Shown here one piece after another: positions 22,401 through 42,039 of a stretch of DNA of 64,000 nt. Source of the DNA: Deuterostichococcus epilithicus (Eukaryota > Chlorophyta > Trebouxiophyceae > Prasiolales > Stichococcaceae); NCBI GenBank assembly GCA_033439295.1, contig JAVTLE010000023.1, forward strand, positions 4,066,530 to 4,130,529, in the 5' to 3' direction. How positions within the stretch are numbered: position 1 is the first letter of the stretch; every line of letters starts with the position of its first letter. The notes under the pieces are model-generated. The model was not told the origin of the DNA, made no database searches, and saw only the letters and a program-made list of their open reading frames with translations. Both the position numbers and the translations under genes were made by a program.

Positions 22401-24871
22401 CGCCCACCGTGGTCTCTCGTTCCTTCCCTTCCTTGGCCTTACAGCAGAGCAAGTACGGTAGCGCATGGTTTGCAGGCATGCGAGTGGCCTGCGGCGGACC
22501 CTGCCTCACCTCCGTGTGTGAAGAGCTGCCCGTCGGTGGTGCATGCCGCCACGCCCCAGCGCTCCGGGTCCGCGTCCCTGCACAATGTTCAGGGCTCCCA
22601 TCGTCCTGAGACTGAGCACGCTCTGTTATGCCACAGCAGCCGCAGGCTGAGCACCCATCCTGCTGATGGAAGCCGCCCCTTGCAGGGCTGCAGGTCCGGT
22701 GTGCCGCCCATGTTTGGACCTTATACTCTTGCCCAATGTTCGATGGCAGCATGGCTTTTGCACCCATTTCACACCGTGGCAGTTTGGCGCTCGATTCTGG
22801 CTTTCCAGTGCCATAATGTCCCAGCGTGACTGAAGCGACGCTATGGGCATCGACAGTATCGACAACCCTGCAGGGGCGGGATGTAGCGTGCTTGGAGTCA
22901 GAGCAATGAATGTGTCACCACCAGCTGTGCTAGAACTGCCAGGTCATGGGAGCTTACGACTTGGAAACCCTGAAAATGGCCGACCTGAGCGGCGGGATGT
23001 AGTCAGCGTTGGCCCCGGAACAGTCCGTCTCCACCAGCTGCGCCAGCGCCGCCAGGTCGTGGGAGAAGGCCAGGAAGTCTGGCACCACCAGCTGGCCACT
23101 GAGCACCTTGATCAGGAAGCGCAGGTTGGGCCTGCGAACAGGGAGGTCGCATATGCCAGTTGCCAGCTGCAAGGCCAAAGGCGTCAGGGCTTCCAGGCAG
23201 CGCGCCCTGCAGGGCGGGCGGGCGGCCCCGAGGCGGCCTTGCTTTGTGTATCGGGGCTCAGCAGGGTGCCCCCCCCACCCCCCCACCCCTCGCCCTCACC
23301 CTCGGAAGCCACTACAGCGCCCCCGCAATCCAGGAGTGGCCTGACACACAGCACAGCACGGCCAGAAATGGCTTGACGGCAGCGTGGCGGCGCAGATCTG
23401 CGCGGGCAGCCAGCATGACCGCCAAGCGGGTGGACTGGCGCAGGCTGCCACGGAGCCCACGCACACGGGTCTTCAGGAGTCGCGAGGAAGCTTGCAGAAT
23501 GTGTGAAACCATATATCTGTGTCAACTGCCCTGCCTGATGATTCGCGTGAACTCCTCGAGCGTCAGCGGCGAGTCACTGTCGCTGTGCTTTGCCAGCGCC
23601 TCCATGGATAGCGTGATGCGGCGGTCCTCCGCACGGATGCCAGACTCTTCAATCAGCGAGCGCAGCGCTGCGTGGCGAAGGACAGCCGTGTTGAGATTGG
23701 CTGAGCTCAGCAGCAGGGCAATGGGTCAAAATGGTCGGCCAGTTTCAACGCCCAGCGGGCGTGCACACAGAATGTCTCCTGACGGCTGCAGCAGATGGGT
23801 GCCTGCCGCGGACAGTTCCCGGCGGCAGTGCGATGAACCAGAGGGTTGAGCCAAGGAAGTAGCCAAGCACATCTGGCCAGTCTACGCAATTGCTGTTGCT
23901 GTGTGGGTTTGGTCCAAGCAAGACAAAACAACTGTGGTACCTGATGCCGACGGCTCGCAGTTGCAGTCGTGTGCGTATAGCAGCAGCTTTGCGTACAACG
24001 ACTCGAAACTGACGCCGGCTGCCCGAACCTGCTCGCATGTGGCGGTAGCCCACATGTCGGTGTTTGAGACTTTTATACCTTGATCGGTCAGGCCCTGCGG
24101 CAGGCTATCAGCGGTCTGCAATGCAGCAGAGGAGGACCGACTAGTGTGCTTTGCCGCCCTGCCGCGCTTGCCGATGCGCATCACAAGACTTGCCTTCCTG
24201 CCCGTCAACATTCCGCCGCTGCCGCCGCCGCTGCCCAGGCGCTGCGCCTTGTTGCCGCCGCTGCTGCCAGGAGCCGAGTCCGGGCCGCCGTGCTTGCCAT
24301 ACGAGGAGCTCAGCGGCTGCAGGGCCGCCCACGTCAGCGCCTTACCTGACCCCTCAATGGCCTGCTGGCCCCCGTCTGCTGGCTCGCCTCTGCCAGGTGC
24401 GCCGCCTTCGGACCCTCCGCCTTCCCCATGGCTGCCTGCGCGGCTGGGAGAGTCCTGGAGAGGACCGCCAGCTGGTTGACTTGGTTTGTTGGGCGCCGCT
24501 GCTGCTGGGCCGCCGCCGGCACCGTCCGAGGAGGCTCTGCGAAGTTGCACAGGTGCAGGCCTTACCGACGTGTCACGGGTGGGCACGCATGCTACGGTCT
24601 GCAGCCGATCAGAGCCTGCCTGGCTCTGGCTGAAACTGCAACACACGGCATGTGTTTGCACACGTGAACGTGGTCCCCCAGTCACCGCAAGTATACAGAG
24701 GCGCAGCTTCAACTAGTGCATGGGAGCACGTATCTACGCAATTCCTGCCTCCATGCTTCGATCAGGACCATGCCGCCACGATCCTGGTGTGCTAGGCATG
24801 TGTACATGCCAGCCGTACCTAGGCCCCGCCTCTGCTGCTGCCCGCTCATCAGCATTGCGGGAGCCTGGCAT
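16452..24871 (-). CDS. GLS-like: Animal-type (GLS-like) glutaminase with a novel C-terminal helical module, about 22 exons
   Basis: Hydrolyses glutamine to glutamate and ammonia. Proposed exons: 24871-24819, 24536-23941, 23700-23535, 23131-22985, 22577-22510, 22205-22107, 21907-21801, 21565-21479, 21129-21052, 20789-20715, 20539-20438, 20289-20232, 20042-19928, 19784-19760, 19617-19551, 19288-19175, 18883-18793, 18506-18432, 18187-18080, 17534-17448, 17112-16981, 16682-16452; about 890 residues. After a disordered N-terminus comes the EF-hand-like domain of animal GLS ([31 protein letters not shown]), then the serine-dependent glutaminase fold: [23 protein letters not shown] (SxxK catalytic motif), [69 protein letters not shown]. 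Several blocks match human GLS residue for residue in length. Three junctions need GC donors. The join of exons 19784-19760 and 19617-19551 is one base out of phase. The last six exons replace the ankyrin repeats of GLS (see findings). Confidence 0.88.
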
Positions 24872-25220
24872 GGTCGATAGGAATTACCAGCAGGATCTGT
24901 GCAAGACAGGGCCGCTACGATGAATCAGCAGACTGATGCGAAAGCGGTGTCCAGCGGGTGCCTGCCGGATGTCGCATATGTACGGGCAGCTGCGAACAGC
25001 TACATCGCAATGGGACGCTCGTATGCGGATTTCAGATTGCAGAGAGTCCGTGGGATCCCACGTCAAATCTTGGAACTGCGGTTGACGCGGCAGTACAAGT
25101 GCACATTTCACCATCGCACACGACACAGTCTTCAAGCTTCCCGGCATCTATTCGCTCACGGAAAGCGCACGCTCAAGACACTCGACTCCATCCCTTGTCG
25201 CCCTTGAACTGCGCCGAGAC
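24872..25220. other. Divergent promoter region, glutaminase (-) and small acidic gene (+)
   Basis: About 350 bp between two divergent proposed start codons. No clear TATA box was seen. Confidence 0.35.
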
Positions 25221-25974
25221 ATGCCGTTTCCAAACCCGGAGTCTCCCGAGTTTGTTCCGAGCCCCAGCGGCTCGCCAGTGGCGAATTTCAGCCTGACAGA
25301 GCAGACCATGTCCCAGTTCAGCAGCGTGCAGCTGCAGGAGATCGACTGGGAGCTTGAGGTGATTGCCCGCTGCGCTCGTGTGTTCCGTAAAAGTGCAGAA
25401 AAATCTAGACCGGCCTGTCGCCGGAGCCAAGTAAGCCGGCCCGCAACGGCTTGCAAATCTGCATTGTTCACCTTATCTTCCCAGCCATTTTGTCCCCGTC
25501 ACGACTAATGCGGTCGTCTAGAGTGGCGGTCCGTCAGCTGTGCCTTGCTGACTGTGTTGTAAGCAGTCGAGCTGCACATCGTCGTCTCCTTCCCACCTGA
25601 CGCATCGCTGGTCTATCCAAGTCCCATGTCCAGCAGCTTGCCTTTAGATCCCTGCCCCCGGAGCGCTCAGAACGCCACTCACGCGCTCTCAGAAGCGCTG
25701 CATGACATCCCTCACCGATTCGCAGCAAAGTTGGCTACTGCGGCCTCAGAGCACCAGATTGTGCTTCGTAAGGCTCTTGAGATTCGCTGCTGTGGATCAA
25801 CCAGTCGCGGAGTTGAGTGTTTCTGAACGACAGATGCCACAGCCCCTGGAATTTGACTGCTCGCAGGCAAACGTCAGCGAGAAGGAGCTGGAGGAGCTAG
25901 AGGAGGCAGAGAGCTGGATCGAGCAGCAGGCGTGGTTTGCCGAGCAGGAGGCGGAGCAGGAGCAGTTTCTCTGA
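25221..25974 (+). CDS. Small acidic hypothetical protein, 2 exons
   Basis: Exons 25221-25358 and 25843-25974 (phase 0, donor GAG|GTGATT, acceptor CCACAG) give 89 residues. Exon 1 has Pro/Ser pairs, then NFSLTEQTMSQFSSVQLQEI and DWELE. Exon 2 begins LEFDCSQANVSEKELEELEE and ends in a Glu/Gln/Trp-rich amphipathic helix, EQQAWFAEQEAEQEQFL. The combination of a short linear segment and an acidic helix suggests a protein-binding or adaptor peptide. The family is not recognised. Codon use and the strongly biased acidic sequence support coding, but the single intron is inferred. Confidence 0.5.
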
Positions 25975-26440
25975 CCATGCAGCTCTGGGACCCGCACCAC
26001 TAGAGGCACAAGAAACTGCAGCAGTAGGCCAGTCGATCGGGCTGGCGAATTGATGAACACACGAAACCGGCGACAGCATCCACCGGGACAGCGTAATCAG
26101 CGACCAGAGTCTGAGGCAGCAACCGTTCTGCGGATCGTGACGCCCATGGCTCTGGCGGCGGTGACGCCATCAGGACAGTTGGATGTAGGATAACCTGCGA
26201 GCGTGCGAGTGGTCAGAGAATCAAACTCAGGGCTGAGATCAGCTGTTGCATGACGCACTCGCGCGCCTTGCTGACGAGATGCTGCACATGAACCAAGCGG
26301 CATTGTTGTCGCCATGTGTCCCACTGCGTGCCTCAGTCGCAGCTGACGTTCATGATTTGTGGCTACCACATCACCTCATTGTTGACGCATTGTGACGTAG
26401 AACCGCGGGTTGGTTGAACCGTATCTGCTGACCTTCGGTC

Positions 26441-26728
26441 TTGCTTTGGTTTGATCTCCGGCGCTGTCAGCCAGTCGACTCAGGACCGCCTTGGATTCTT
26501 GACAGGATCTACTTCGATGCTGCACAAGTAATCAGAGGTTCAGCGGATGATGCCCCGTTCTCACTGTATCAACTTCGCTTTGGCACTCCGCCTAAAGAAA
26601 GAATGTCAGCTCTTCACATGTACAGAAGCAAAGGTCGACTATGGAGAGGCCACGCAGTCCTATTCGCAAAAGGATACCCTAACAAGATAAAACTCACAAC
26701 AGCACGATTGCTACCTACCTCACTCTAG
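26441..26728 (+). other. AT-richer open frame, possible mobile-element remnant
   Basis: A 95-codon frame in a block that is clearly less GC-rich than the genes around it. The translated segment (RMSALHMYRSKGRLWRGHAV, FAKGYPN) recalls, loosely, the small domain found upstream of helicases in Helitron DNA transposons. No terminal repeats, helicase or Rep motifs were found nearby, so this is a weak guess. The start codon is not an ATG in good context. Confidence 0.2.
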
Positions 26729-26951
26729 CGTCTGCAGTGTCGTGGCAGGTGAGCACACAAGATGCTCAACAGCGCAAAGCGCAAGACCCTCGCCCGCACT
26801 GCGCTCAATGTTGCACCCATGACTCGATCATCATTCGCATCACTCCAGCCCAACATGGGCCGGCTGGCGCTGCACGGGAGCTGCTGAGCGGACTCCCTGC
26901 CAGACCGCCTGCACTGGTGGTCAAGGCCAAGAGTCGGGCCGACTCGCCCCG

Positions 26952-34630
<7,679 letters not shown>

Positions 34631-35896
34631 GCTGATCAAGGCGTGACTGCTGGAGTTGCTTACGGCATCGGGTTCAAGCTGTGTACAGTAATGATGCAGG
34701 TTGCCAGCGATCCTATGCAGATGTGCGCATGACGTCATCGGTATTGGAGGAGCGGCAGTGCCGCAGGAGGCATCGCCAGCCCGAGACGGCGGCCACATCG
34801 TATCGCAGAGCAAACCGAGGTAGGTTTGAGATGATTTGCAGATGGCTGAGGGAGGCTCACCTCGTCGGGCAGTGCACCAGTGCTCCGATCTGGGTGCCTG
34901 CTGAATCGATTACTGTGCAGGGCGACGAGTCTGCCCGCGGCTTCCGGCACCGAAAAAGCTTCTGCCTGAGCTGATTCCGCGATCGCGCTGTCCTCAGCTC
35001 TACGCGCCACCCTGCCGGCCTGCTGCTGCCGGTTGAGACCGAGGGTGGATGTCGCTGTGCTGCCGGCTGAGACGTCTCGGAGCAAGCGTGCTGCTGACGG
35101 GTTTCTGGCAAATGACTGTCGACCGGGAACGTTGCTAATCGGCATGTCGCCTGCCAAGAGGGCTATTACCGGCTGCACCACCCCGTCGGCGTTGGCTCCC
35201 AGCCGCCGCTGAAAAGCTCATCCTCCGTTTCCGGACCGGGTGCAGCTAGCACTCATGTGCCAGGCGCTGCAGCAAATGAATGCAGGCTGCAGCAGCTGGT
35301 CGCAGTATTCGCACTGGCTTTCCTGCGGAAGACAGTCTGAAACCTACAGAATATCAAAGGTTCGCAGTGCACAAGCCGGCATGCCTGCAGGCTCGAGATG
35401 TCGGTGAGTGACGCAATTGAATGTCTTGGTGCTGCGGGTCGCAGATCCATCAATTAATTTCACGGTTGCCGTTTTGTGGGGACTGCAGGAACTCCCGCCA
35501 GATGCCCGTCGCAGAACGGTGGACAAGGGCAATCGAAAGTCCATTGGAAGGTGCCTCAATTGCCATTGCTCGATTAAATAGTGTCTGCATGGTTGCATTT
35601 GTGGCACTCGACCTCAAACAGCTTAAACTCTGAAGCCTGCCAACCGAAACTCAAAGACGAAGCCAATGAGGACGGCTTTGCAGCAACCACACCGGCAGCT
35701 GCTGAAAACACGATGAGTGTGTTACATATGCCGCGCTTGCCCCATCGCCACTCCAACTTGATTCTGCACTAATACTTCCAACTTCGTGCCCAGCAGCAAT
35801 GCCTCGAAGCGTCAAGCATGCGCCTGCATTCGTACTTCAAAACAACTTGAATCCCCTCGCCACTGCACGCATGCCGCTGCCGCCTTCACCGCCACC
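34631..35896. other. Intergenic, beta-amylase promoter side and kinase 3' side
   Basis: About 1.27 kb with no recognised gene. It should carry the beta-amylase promoter and the 3' untranslated region of the kinase gene. Confidence 0.4.
35722..35726 (-). terminator. Possible TGTAA polyadenylation signal of the kinase gene
   Basis: TGTAA on the minus strand about 170 nt after the kinase stop codon, a spacing common in green algae. Chance occurrence is possible. Confidence 0.3.
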
Positions 35897-38800
35897 TCAT
35901 TGCACAGCGCAGCAGGGGTGTGGCGTGGGCGTGCTAGCAGGGTTTATCCTCTCGTCCGGCAGCGTCTTCAGCACCGCCTCCAGCCGCTTGATGATGACTG
36001 GGAACTGCGAGTGAGCATGGTTGCGGGTGTCAGCTTCACCGGGGAATCATTATTGCGGGTAGGATGTGGGGAATTGGTAGGACTGTCGGACACGCCAACG
36101 ACATGCTTGGCACTGTCTCGGATCCAATGCAACTGGCTGAGCAGGCGCTCACCTCTGGCCTGTCCTCAAAGTCAGGCGACCAGCAGTCTTGCACCAGCTT
36201 GACCAGCGCCTCCGGGATTGTCGTTCCGAACCTGCAGCGTGGCGCACGCCCTCAACCCACCGCAGCAAGCCGCTGCCTCCCAGGCGGCAATTGGACAGCA
36301 TTCTGATGGGCCTCTCGACAGTGAGGCAGTATCATGGCTGAGATGCACAGGGCGGCATGACGCACTTGTTGGCGTGGCCCTGGCCCCACTGCGGGCGGGC
36401 ATTCTCCATCGACGCCCGCCGGGCCGCCTCAATAGGGTGGATCTGCCCAAATGGCTTGCGCCCACTGAATAGCTCGTAGCCTGCGGCGCATGGCACCCCG
36501 GTGTGAGCTGTTTGTCATACGGGCTCGCTAGCTGTGCAGCCATTGCAAGCCTTGAAGATGCTGGCTCCTGTGCTTTTTGACTTGAAGCCCCGTTGGTGCA
36601 GCACGGCAGCACGCAAAGCACAGCACAGCACAAAGGCACGTCAGCACAGCAGGCTCGACTGCAGGACGAAGCAAGCGTGATGCAGCGGACGGAAAGTCGC
36701 TCACAGATCATGGCGTAGGCGTACACATCCTGCATTTTGCGGCACGTCAAGGTGTCAGACTCGGCGAGGATGCTGGGCCGCGCTCAACACGTTGCAGGCC
36801 TGACTCCGTCGGGTGGCGCCAGCTATCAGCTTTGTGCGATGCGCGGCGCCGCCGCATCGAACCCAGGTGGCCCCAAATCACCNNGNAGCNNACANGCCNC
36901 AGACAGCAGGCCCAAAGCAACAGGCGAGACGGGCCAATTGAACTGCATACTGCGGGCAGTGCGCCACCGTGCTGGGAAACGCAGACCCTGAGCGGCGCCC
37001 GGGGCGATGCAGACATTTCAGGGTTCAGGGCGCACCACTTTGCTATTGTACGGCTCGTGGCGGAAGACCTCCGGCGCCATGTAGCGGTAGGACCCCGTCT
37101 CGCCCGTCATGTCGTAGCGCCGGCTGGCGGCACGCTGCAGGCTCAGACGCAGGCTGCGGCTGGCGCTGCTGCNGGCCCGATCCGGTTCCGCCTGCGGGTC
37201 ATGTGTGTGTNTGGGGGGGGGTGGGGGGGGGGTTGTGAGCACGCTGGTGAATGCGCNTTGTGGGAAGGCGCGCCGCCGGGGGTGCCTGTAGAGGGGTGCC
37301 TCTGGGCGTGCTGTGCACGCTGGGAGGGGCACAAAACAAGCCTTGGCACAGCGGTGTCGTGCGAGCGCTGCTGGCCAGGGCCCTGCCAAAACCCCGTCCC
37401 GTCTAGAGACACACCAGCGGTGCGGGGGATGCTGAGCGCATTGCGGGCCACAAGTGGAGTGATGCTTCGCCTGTCCGCGCAAAAGGATGTGGTGCGGCAA
37501 GCAAATCGGGAACCCGCTGGATGCATAAGGACGTGCAGAGCAGGCGCACCCCGGAGGTAGAGGACCGTCTCAGCGCCTGCACTGCTTCATCGGCACCCTG
37601 CACAGAGCAAATCACGAGGTGAGCTTTTCCAGCAGCGATTCCCACAGCTGGACACGGCACACAGAGGGGCAGCACGCAACCGATCGCATGCCGGCTTGCT
37701 GTGCCACCTGCCAGGCCTGAACTTCTTATGATGTCAATTCTGGTGACATTGGGGTGGGTATGAAATCGCCACTGGAAAGAGATGCGCCACGCAGTGCACG
37801 AAGACCGCGCCTGTGCATTGCTGCGGAGGTGCGGAGCTGTTGCTGATCACAGTGGATCCAGGCGCACGCACCGCATGCGCAGACACGCCACATGCGCACC
37901 CTCGCGCTCATGTCACCAGCATGCGCGCACCCTCTTGCTGGCGCCGCCGATGGACTCGCCGACCGGCCGCCGGTGCTGCATAATTGCCAGCGACCGCGAC
38001 AGCCCGAAATCGGCGATCTTGATGTTGCCCTCCTTGGCCGCCATCTCCCGGGTGCCGGTGTCGTGCGGGATCCCGCCCAGCATCAGGTTGGCGGGCTTCA
38101 GGTCCCGATGCACGATGATGTGCTTGCTGCGGTGTGAAAACGAGCAGCGTCTGGTCAGCTTTTGGTCGGTTGCCGCAGGCGGACAAGGCAGAAGCCATGT
38201 CCGGCCAGCCCGCGCTGGGTCAATGCGGAAACAGGGACGGTCTTGCGTGTTGTGCGGCCGCCCAGCGGGGGTGGCGGATGACCATCTTGGCCCGAGCCAT
38301 GGGAGCACCAAGCCCCCTGCCCACAAGGCCTTGCAGCGTAGACCGAGGTTCGGCGGAGACTTTCCTCCTTGCGCTGCGGGCACCTCGGGCTAATGCCGCC
38401 GGAGCTCAGGGCGGCGCACGACTGGCGACCGGCCCAACAGTGCGCGTCGATGGGAGGGCGCACATGTGGCAGAGCAGGCAGGGTGTTTGCAAGCAGTCTA
38501 GGTACATGATTGGGCGTTCTGTCTCCTTGACGTAGTGCGGGCTAAGCTTCGAACACGAGTTCTGATTGAGACAACGTAAAAGTCAGCACAGGACGCACTT
38601 GTGGCAGTGGAGGTATGACATCCCCTTTGCGCAGTCCAGCGCCATCGCCACCGCGCGGCGCATGGAGGGGAAGTAGTGCTCCGAGCGGCGGAACAGGTCC
38701 GCCAGGGAGCCGCCGGGCAGGTACTCCGTGACGATCATGTATGGCTGGCGCTTGGTGCAGGCGCCGAAGAAGCGCACCGCATGCGGGTGGTGCACCTGCG

Positions 38801-41800
38801 GCGGCGGTTTCAGGGTTTAGGGCTTCGTGGTGCACCTGCAGCGGCGGCCCGTCAGGACTGAAGCTTTGGCCCAGCACTTGCGCTGCTGAGGGACAAGGAA
38901 AGCCCGGCGGCAGCGCCGACTCCTCGCCACTACTCCTCGCCACGAGTTCTGGGCTGCTACGGTCAGGACCCAGTGCTGCCGCAGCGGCCGGCGGGGGTTT
39001 AACGTCACAATTTCTTAGGCAGCAGGCGGGGAGCAAGGCTGGCGATTCTTGTCGGGAAGGGAGGCACGACATGGAACAGAAGGCAACGAACGGCGCTTCA
39101 GTCGCTTCAAAATCTCCTAAAAGGACATCGCACCTTCTGCAGGACATTGAGCTCCGTGCGGAAGTCGCCGAGGCCCGCCTCGTCTGCCTGCCGCAGAATC
39201 TTGACCGCGACCGTCGCGCCGTGCCACCGCGCCTGCATCGAATGCATCGACACATCGATCTACCTCCCGTTCGTTGGCAGCCTGCAATGCATTGACAACT
39301 CGATTCGACTCCTGTTCGCTGGCAGCACGCACGCAGCGGCCAGCCTGCAGCAAGCTGCTCCCAGGACATTATGCCCCGAGTCCGCTCAGGGACTGGCCTC
39401 TGGCTTCGCAGCGCCTGTTCCCAGCGCCCAGCGGCACCGGTGGCAGTGACCCGCAGTGCGAGCGTGAGCTGCCATCTGCCGGGAAGAAGCTCCGTCAGGC
39501 GGCTGCAGAGTGCAGCCTTATGGTGCAGCCGGCACCTTGTGCACAGCGCCGAACTCGCCCTGGCCGACCTTCGCGCCGATCTCCAGCGTTGCGGGGTCCA
39601 CCTCCCAGTCCGGCAGCAGCTCCTCATTGTCGTATGACGTCTCCAGGCTGCCGGCATACCTGCAGGGGCGCGGCGGCGGTACCTCAGAGTGGAACACGTC
39701 GGTTAAAAACGTGTCGGTGCAGCCTTCTCATGCACACCCGTTGATAGACGACGGGAAGCACCGAGCGCGGAGCCAGCATGCGACTCGCGCATCCCCGTTC
39801 GGCCTGTCGCCGGCGGCGACGCAGCGCCCTGGAACCCTGAATCCCTACCCCGCACCTGGACAGCTGCGTGGTCTGGAGGTCGATCAGCGCGCCGCTGGTG
39901 GCGCGCACCTTACCGCCCGCCAGCACCAGCAGGTTCACCACCTCCCCGTGATCGCCCCGCACCTGCAAGCAACACCGTTCCGGGCCATGAGGACAGCCTC
40001 TGGGAGGTGTCCTGTTCAGTGTCCTGCTTTCTGGTCGGGACATGATGCCAGCCCTCCTTCTTGAGCCTCGTTCATTTCAACGAGTGCTGGCCTCGTGGGA
40101 GTCAGCTTTCGGAGTGCTGGCTCCCACCGTCGCCGCCGCGTCCCCCCCTGCAGGCGAAGGCCCCTCAGCGGCAGCCTGGAAGGCGAGGCGGCAGCGCGTG
40201 AAACGTGTACTGCCCTGGCCCTGCTGCCTGGCTGCAATGCCACACGCAGAAGGCGGCTGGGGAGCTGCTGCAGAGCTTCTGACCGAGTCCACTGATTCGA
40301 GGAATGCAGAGGCAGGAAACAGAGAGTGTTGGCAGGGAACCAAAAGGCGAGTCAGGAGAAGTTCGCACCGCATCCTCCAGGGGGGTGCGCCCGAAGCGGT
40401 CGATGGGGTTGGGCTTCGCGTACGCCTCATGCAGCAGCCACTGCACCACAGCGTAGCAGCCCTCCGCAGCCGCCAGGTGCCTGCGGCATTCCGGAGGGTA
40501 GTGCTGTTGGGACTGCACGAAAGCATGACTGAACAGGTGCAGCCCCTTTCAAAGCGTGCGCCTCGTGCGGCGGCCACCGCGGCACCGCGCAGCTCCCCTC
40601 CTCCGCCGCCAGGTGGCTTTGCAGGGGAATGGGCACTCACAGTGGAGTGCGGCGGTCGTAGTCGCAGCAGGCGAGGTCTGCGACGCTGATGTCCCAGGTG
40701 TCGCAGATCACGCGGCACCGCTCCGGGTCGCCAACGCTGGCAAAGAACAGCAGTTCCATGGTCGCCTGCGCAGCAGCAAAGGAGAGTTCGGACAGATCTT
40801 TCACGACGCAGCTGTACACGCATTGCGGCTCTGGCGGTGGTGGCGGCGTGCGCTGTGCCGCAGCCTGTATCGAATGTTGGACGCATTGTAGCGAGCTCGA
40901 TGGGGTTACATGCACTGATGCGGCTGCTGAAGATGTCCTTGGAACCCTAAGCCCCCGCCTGGCGTCGGGCGCCCTTCCCATCATGCAGCGAGTGGATCGC
41001 ATACAAATGACCAGTATGGGTGACGCGGCCGCTGCACACAAGGCTGGGCATCCCTACATGCTCCTTGATATCAATTTAGGGGGTGCTCCCACCTAGCAGC
41101 CTTTTCTGCTTGCAGCGAGTGTTCGGCTCTGTCCAGGGCCAGTACCATGGGCTGGTGCCACTGCAGGCAGGCCAGGCGTCTGCACGCTCTTTAGAGCTGG
41201 GAGCCGGATCGACGTGCCTCCTCCTAAACTATGAACCAACTGATAGGAATGAGTCCACCCACCTGTCGGCGGGCGGCCTTCTCGCCATGCAGCGAGTGAC
41301 CAGCCTTTTCCAGGTCCCGCACCGTGGACTGCGGCACCGGCCCCAGCGAGGACGACGACGCGGCGGACACCTGCAGCACAGGATGATGCCTTTGAGGAGT
41401 GAATCACCGGCAGGCGAGTCAGGGCGCCCACAGCGTGCGAGTGGTGGGGACACGAGTGCATGCCTGTGACAGCGATTGGCGCTGCGTCGGCTCCGGCCAA
41501 GTCCCTCGCTCCGGCGACGGTGGCGAGTCCGGCGCCGCTCCCACCGCCGCGAACGGCGAGACGCGCGCCTGGGCGGGCTCCCCTCCGGCGACTGCTGCAG
41601 GCGTCGTCTCAGCGGGAAAGTCCGCCGCTGCCGCCGCCGCTGGCGCTGCCTTCGGCTGCGTTGGCGGGGCCTTCCCCGAAGGCGTCGCCACCCTGACCGC
41701 CGGCTCGTGCACCGGGACTCTGCCCGTGGGCGCTCTGCCCCCTGGCTGCCTGCCGCCATCTGAGCCGGGCGCGGGGCTGGCCCGGACGCTTGGCTGCCGT

Positions 41801-42039
41801 GCTGAAACCTGCGCCGACTCGCTCGCACGCTGCCGGACTTCTGCGGACTTCTGCGGGTGCTGGCGGCCCTCTGGGTCATGCGACTGTGCCGGGGAAGACG
41901 CAGGCGGCATTGGTGCCGCGGCAGGCGCGCTGCTGTGCCGCGCGGCGGAGGCGTCGGCACGCCGCGCGGCACCGGCTGTGCCGGATGCTCTGCCTTCGAC
42001 TGGCGGCAGATCCTCCTCGAAAGCAACGACGCGGGCCAT
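35897..42039 (-). CDS. Ankyrin-repeat protein kinase (ILK/Raf-like MAPKKK family), 14 exons
   Basis: Exons: 42039-41464, 41370-41263, 40765-40641, 40480-40369, 39962-39856, 39659-39536, 39232-39134, 38795-38599, 38126-37931, 37134-37036, 36729-36705 (a 25-nt microexon), 36480-36366, 36231-36153, 36004-35897; about 689 residues, all in phase. Residues 1-190 are Pro/Ala-rich and disordered. A short helical segment follows, then two to three ankyrin repeats (LFFASVGDPERCRVI, RRTPL-HLAAAEGCYAVVQWLLHEA, FGRTPLEDAV). The kinase domain has the Gly loop GAKVGQGEFGAV, the lysine motif TVAVKIL, MIVTEYLPGGSL, catalytic HRDLKPANLM, IADFGLSR, and the activation-segment motif TGETGSYRYMAPEVF, followed by RKPFGQI and DCWSPDFEDRP. 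All catalytic residues are present. This architecture matches plant ankyrin-kinases (VIK/ILK type) that act as MAPKKK-like signal transducers. The first donor (41463) would be GC. The intron at 37135-37930 contains assembly gaps. Confidence 0.92.
36883..37257. other. Ambiguous bases and G-run in a kinase intron region
   Basis: Several N positions at 36883-36899 and single Ns near 37173, 37211 and 37257, around a run of G interrupted by T (about 37212-37231). This marks poor sequence or assembly, partly inside the intron between exons 37134-37036 and 36729-36705 and partly upstream of 37134. The exons themselves read through cleanly. Confidence 0.9.
38786..38848 (-). repeat. 41-nt tandem duplication of an acceptor and exon start
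   Basis: The acceptor and first codons of kinase exon 38795-38599 (GCAGGTGCACCAC) occur again 41 nt upstream in the preceding intron (38826-38848). A telomere-like CCCTAAACCCTG tract lies between the copies. Confidence 0.8.
41088..41168 (-). repeat. Decayed copy of kinase exon 2 end and donor
   Basis: The minus-strand sequence here resembles the 3' part and donor of the exon at 41370-41263: the frame that reads AGHSLHGEKAAR in the exon reads AEHSLQAEKAAR in the copy, followed by a donor-like GTGGG. It carries a stop and is not used in the gene model. Confidence 0.75.

Noticed and set aside
37204-37231. G-quadruplex regulatory element
   Set aside because: The G run is surrounded by Ns, so its sequence is not reliable.
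36832-37560. A 242-codon plus-strand frame across the Ns
   Set aside because: Runs through ambiguous bases and over minus-strand kinase exons with clear homology; not coding.
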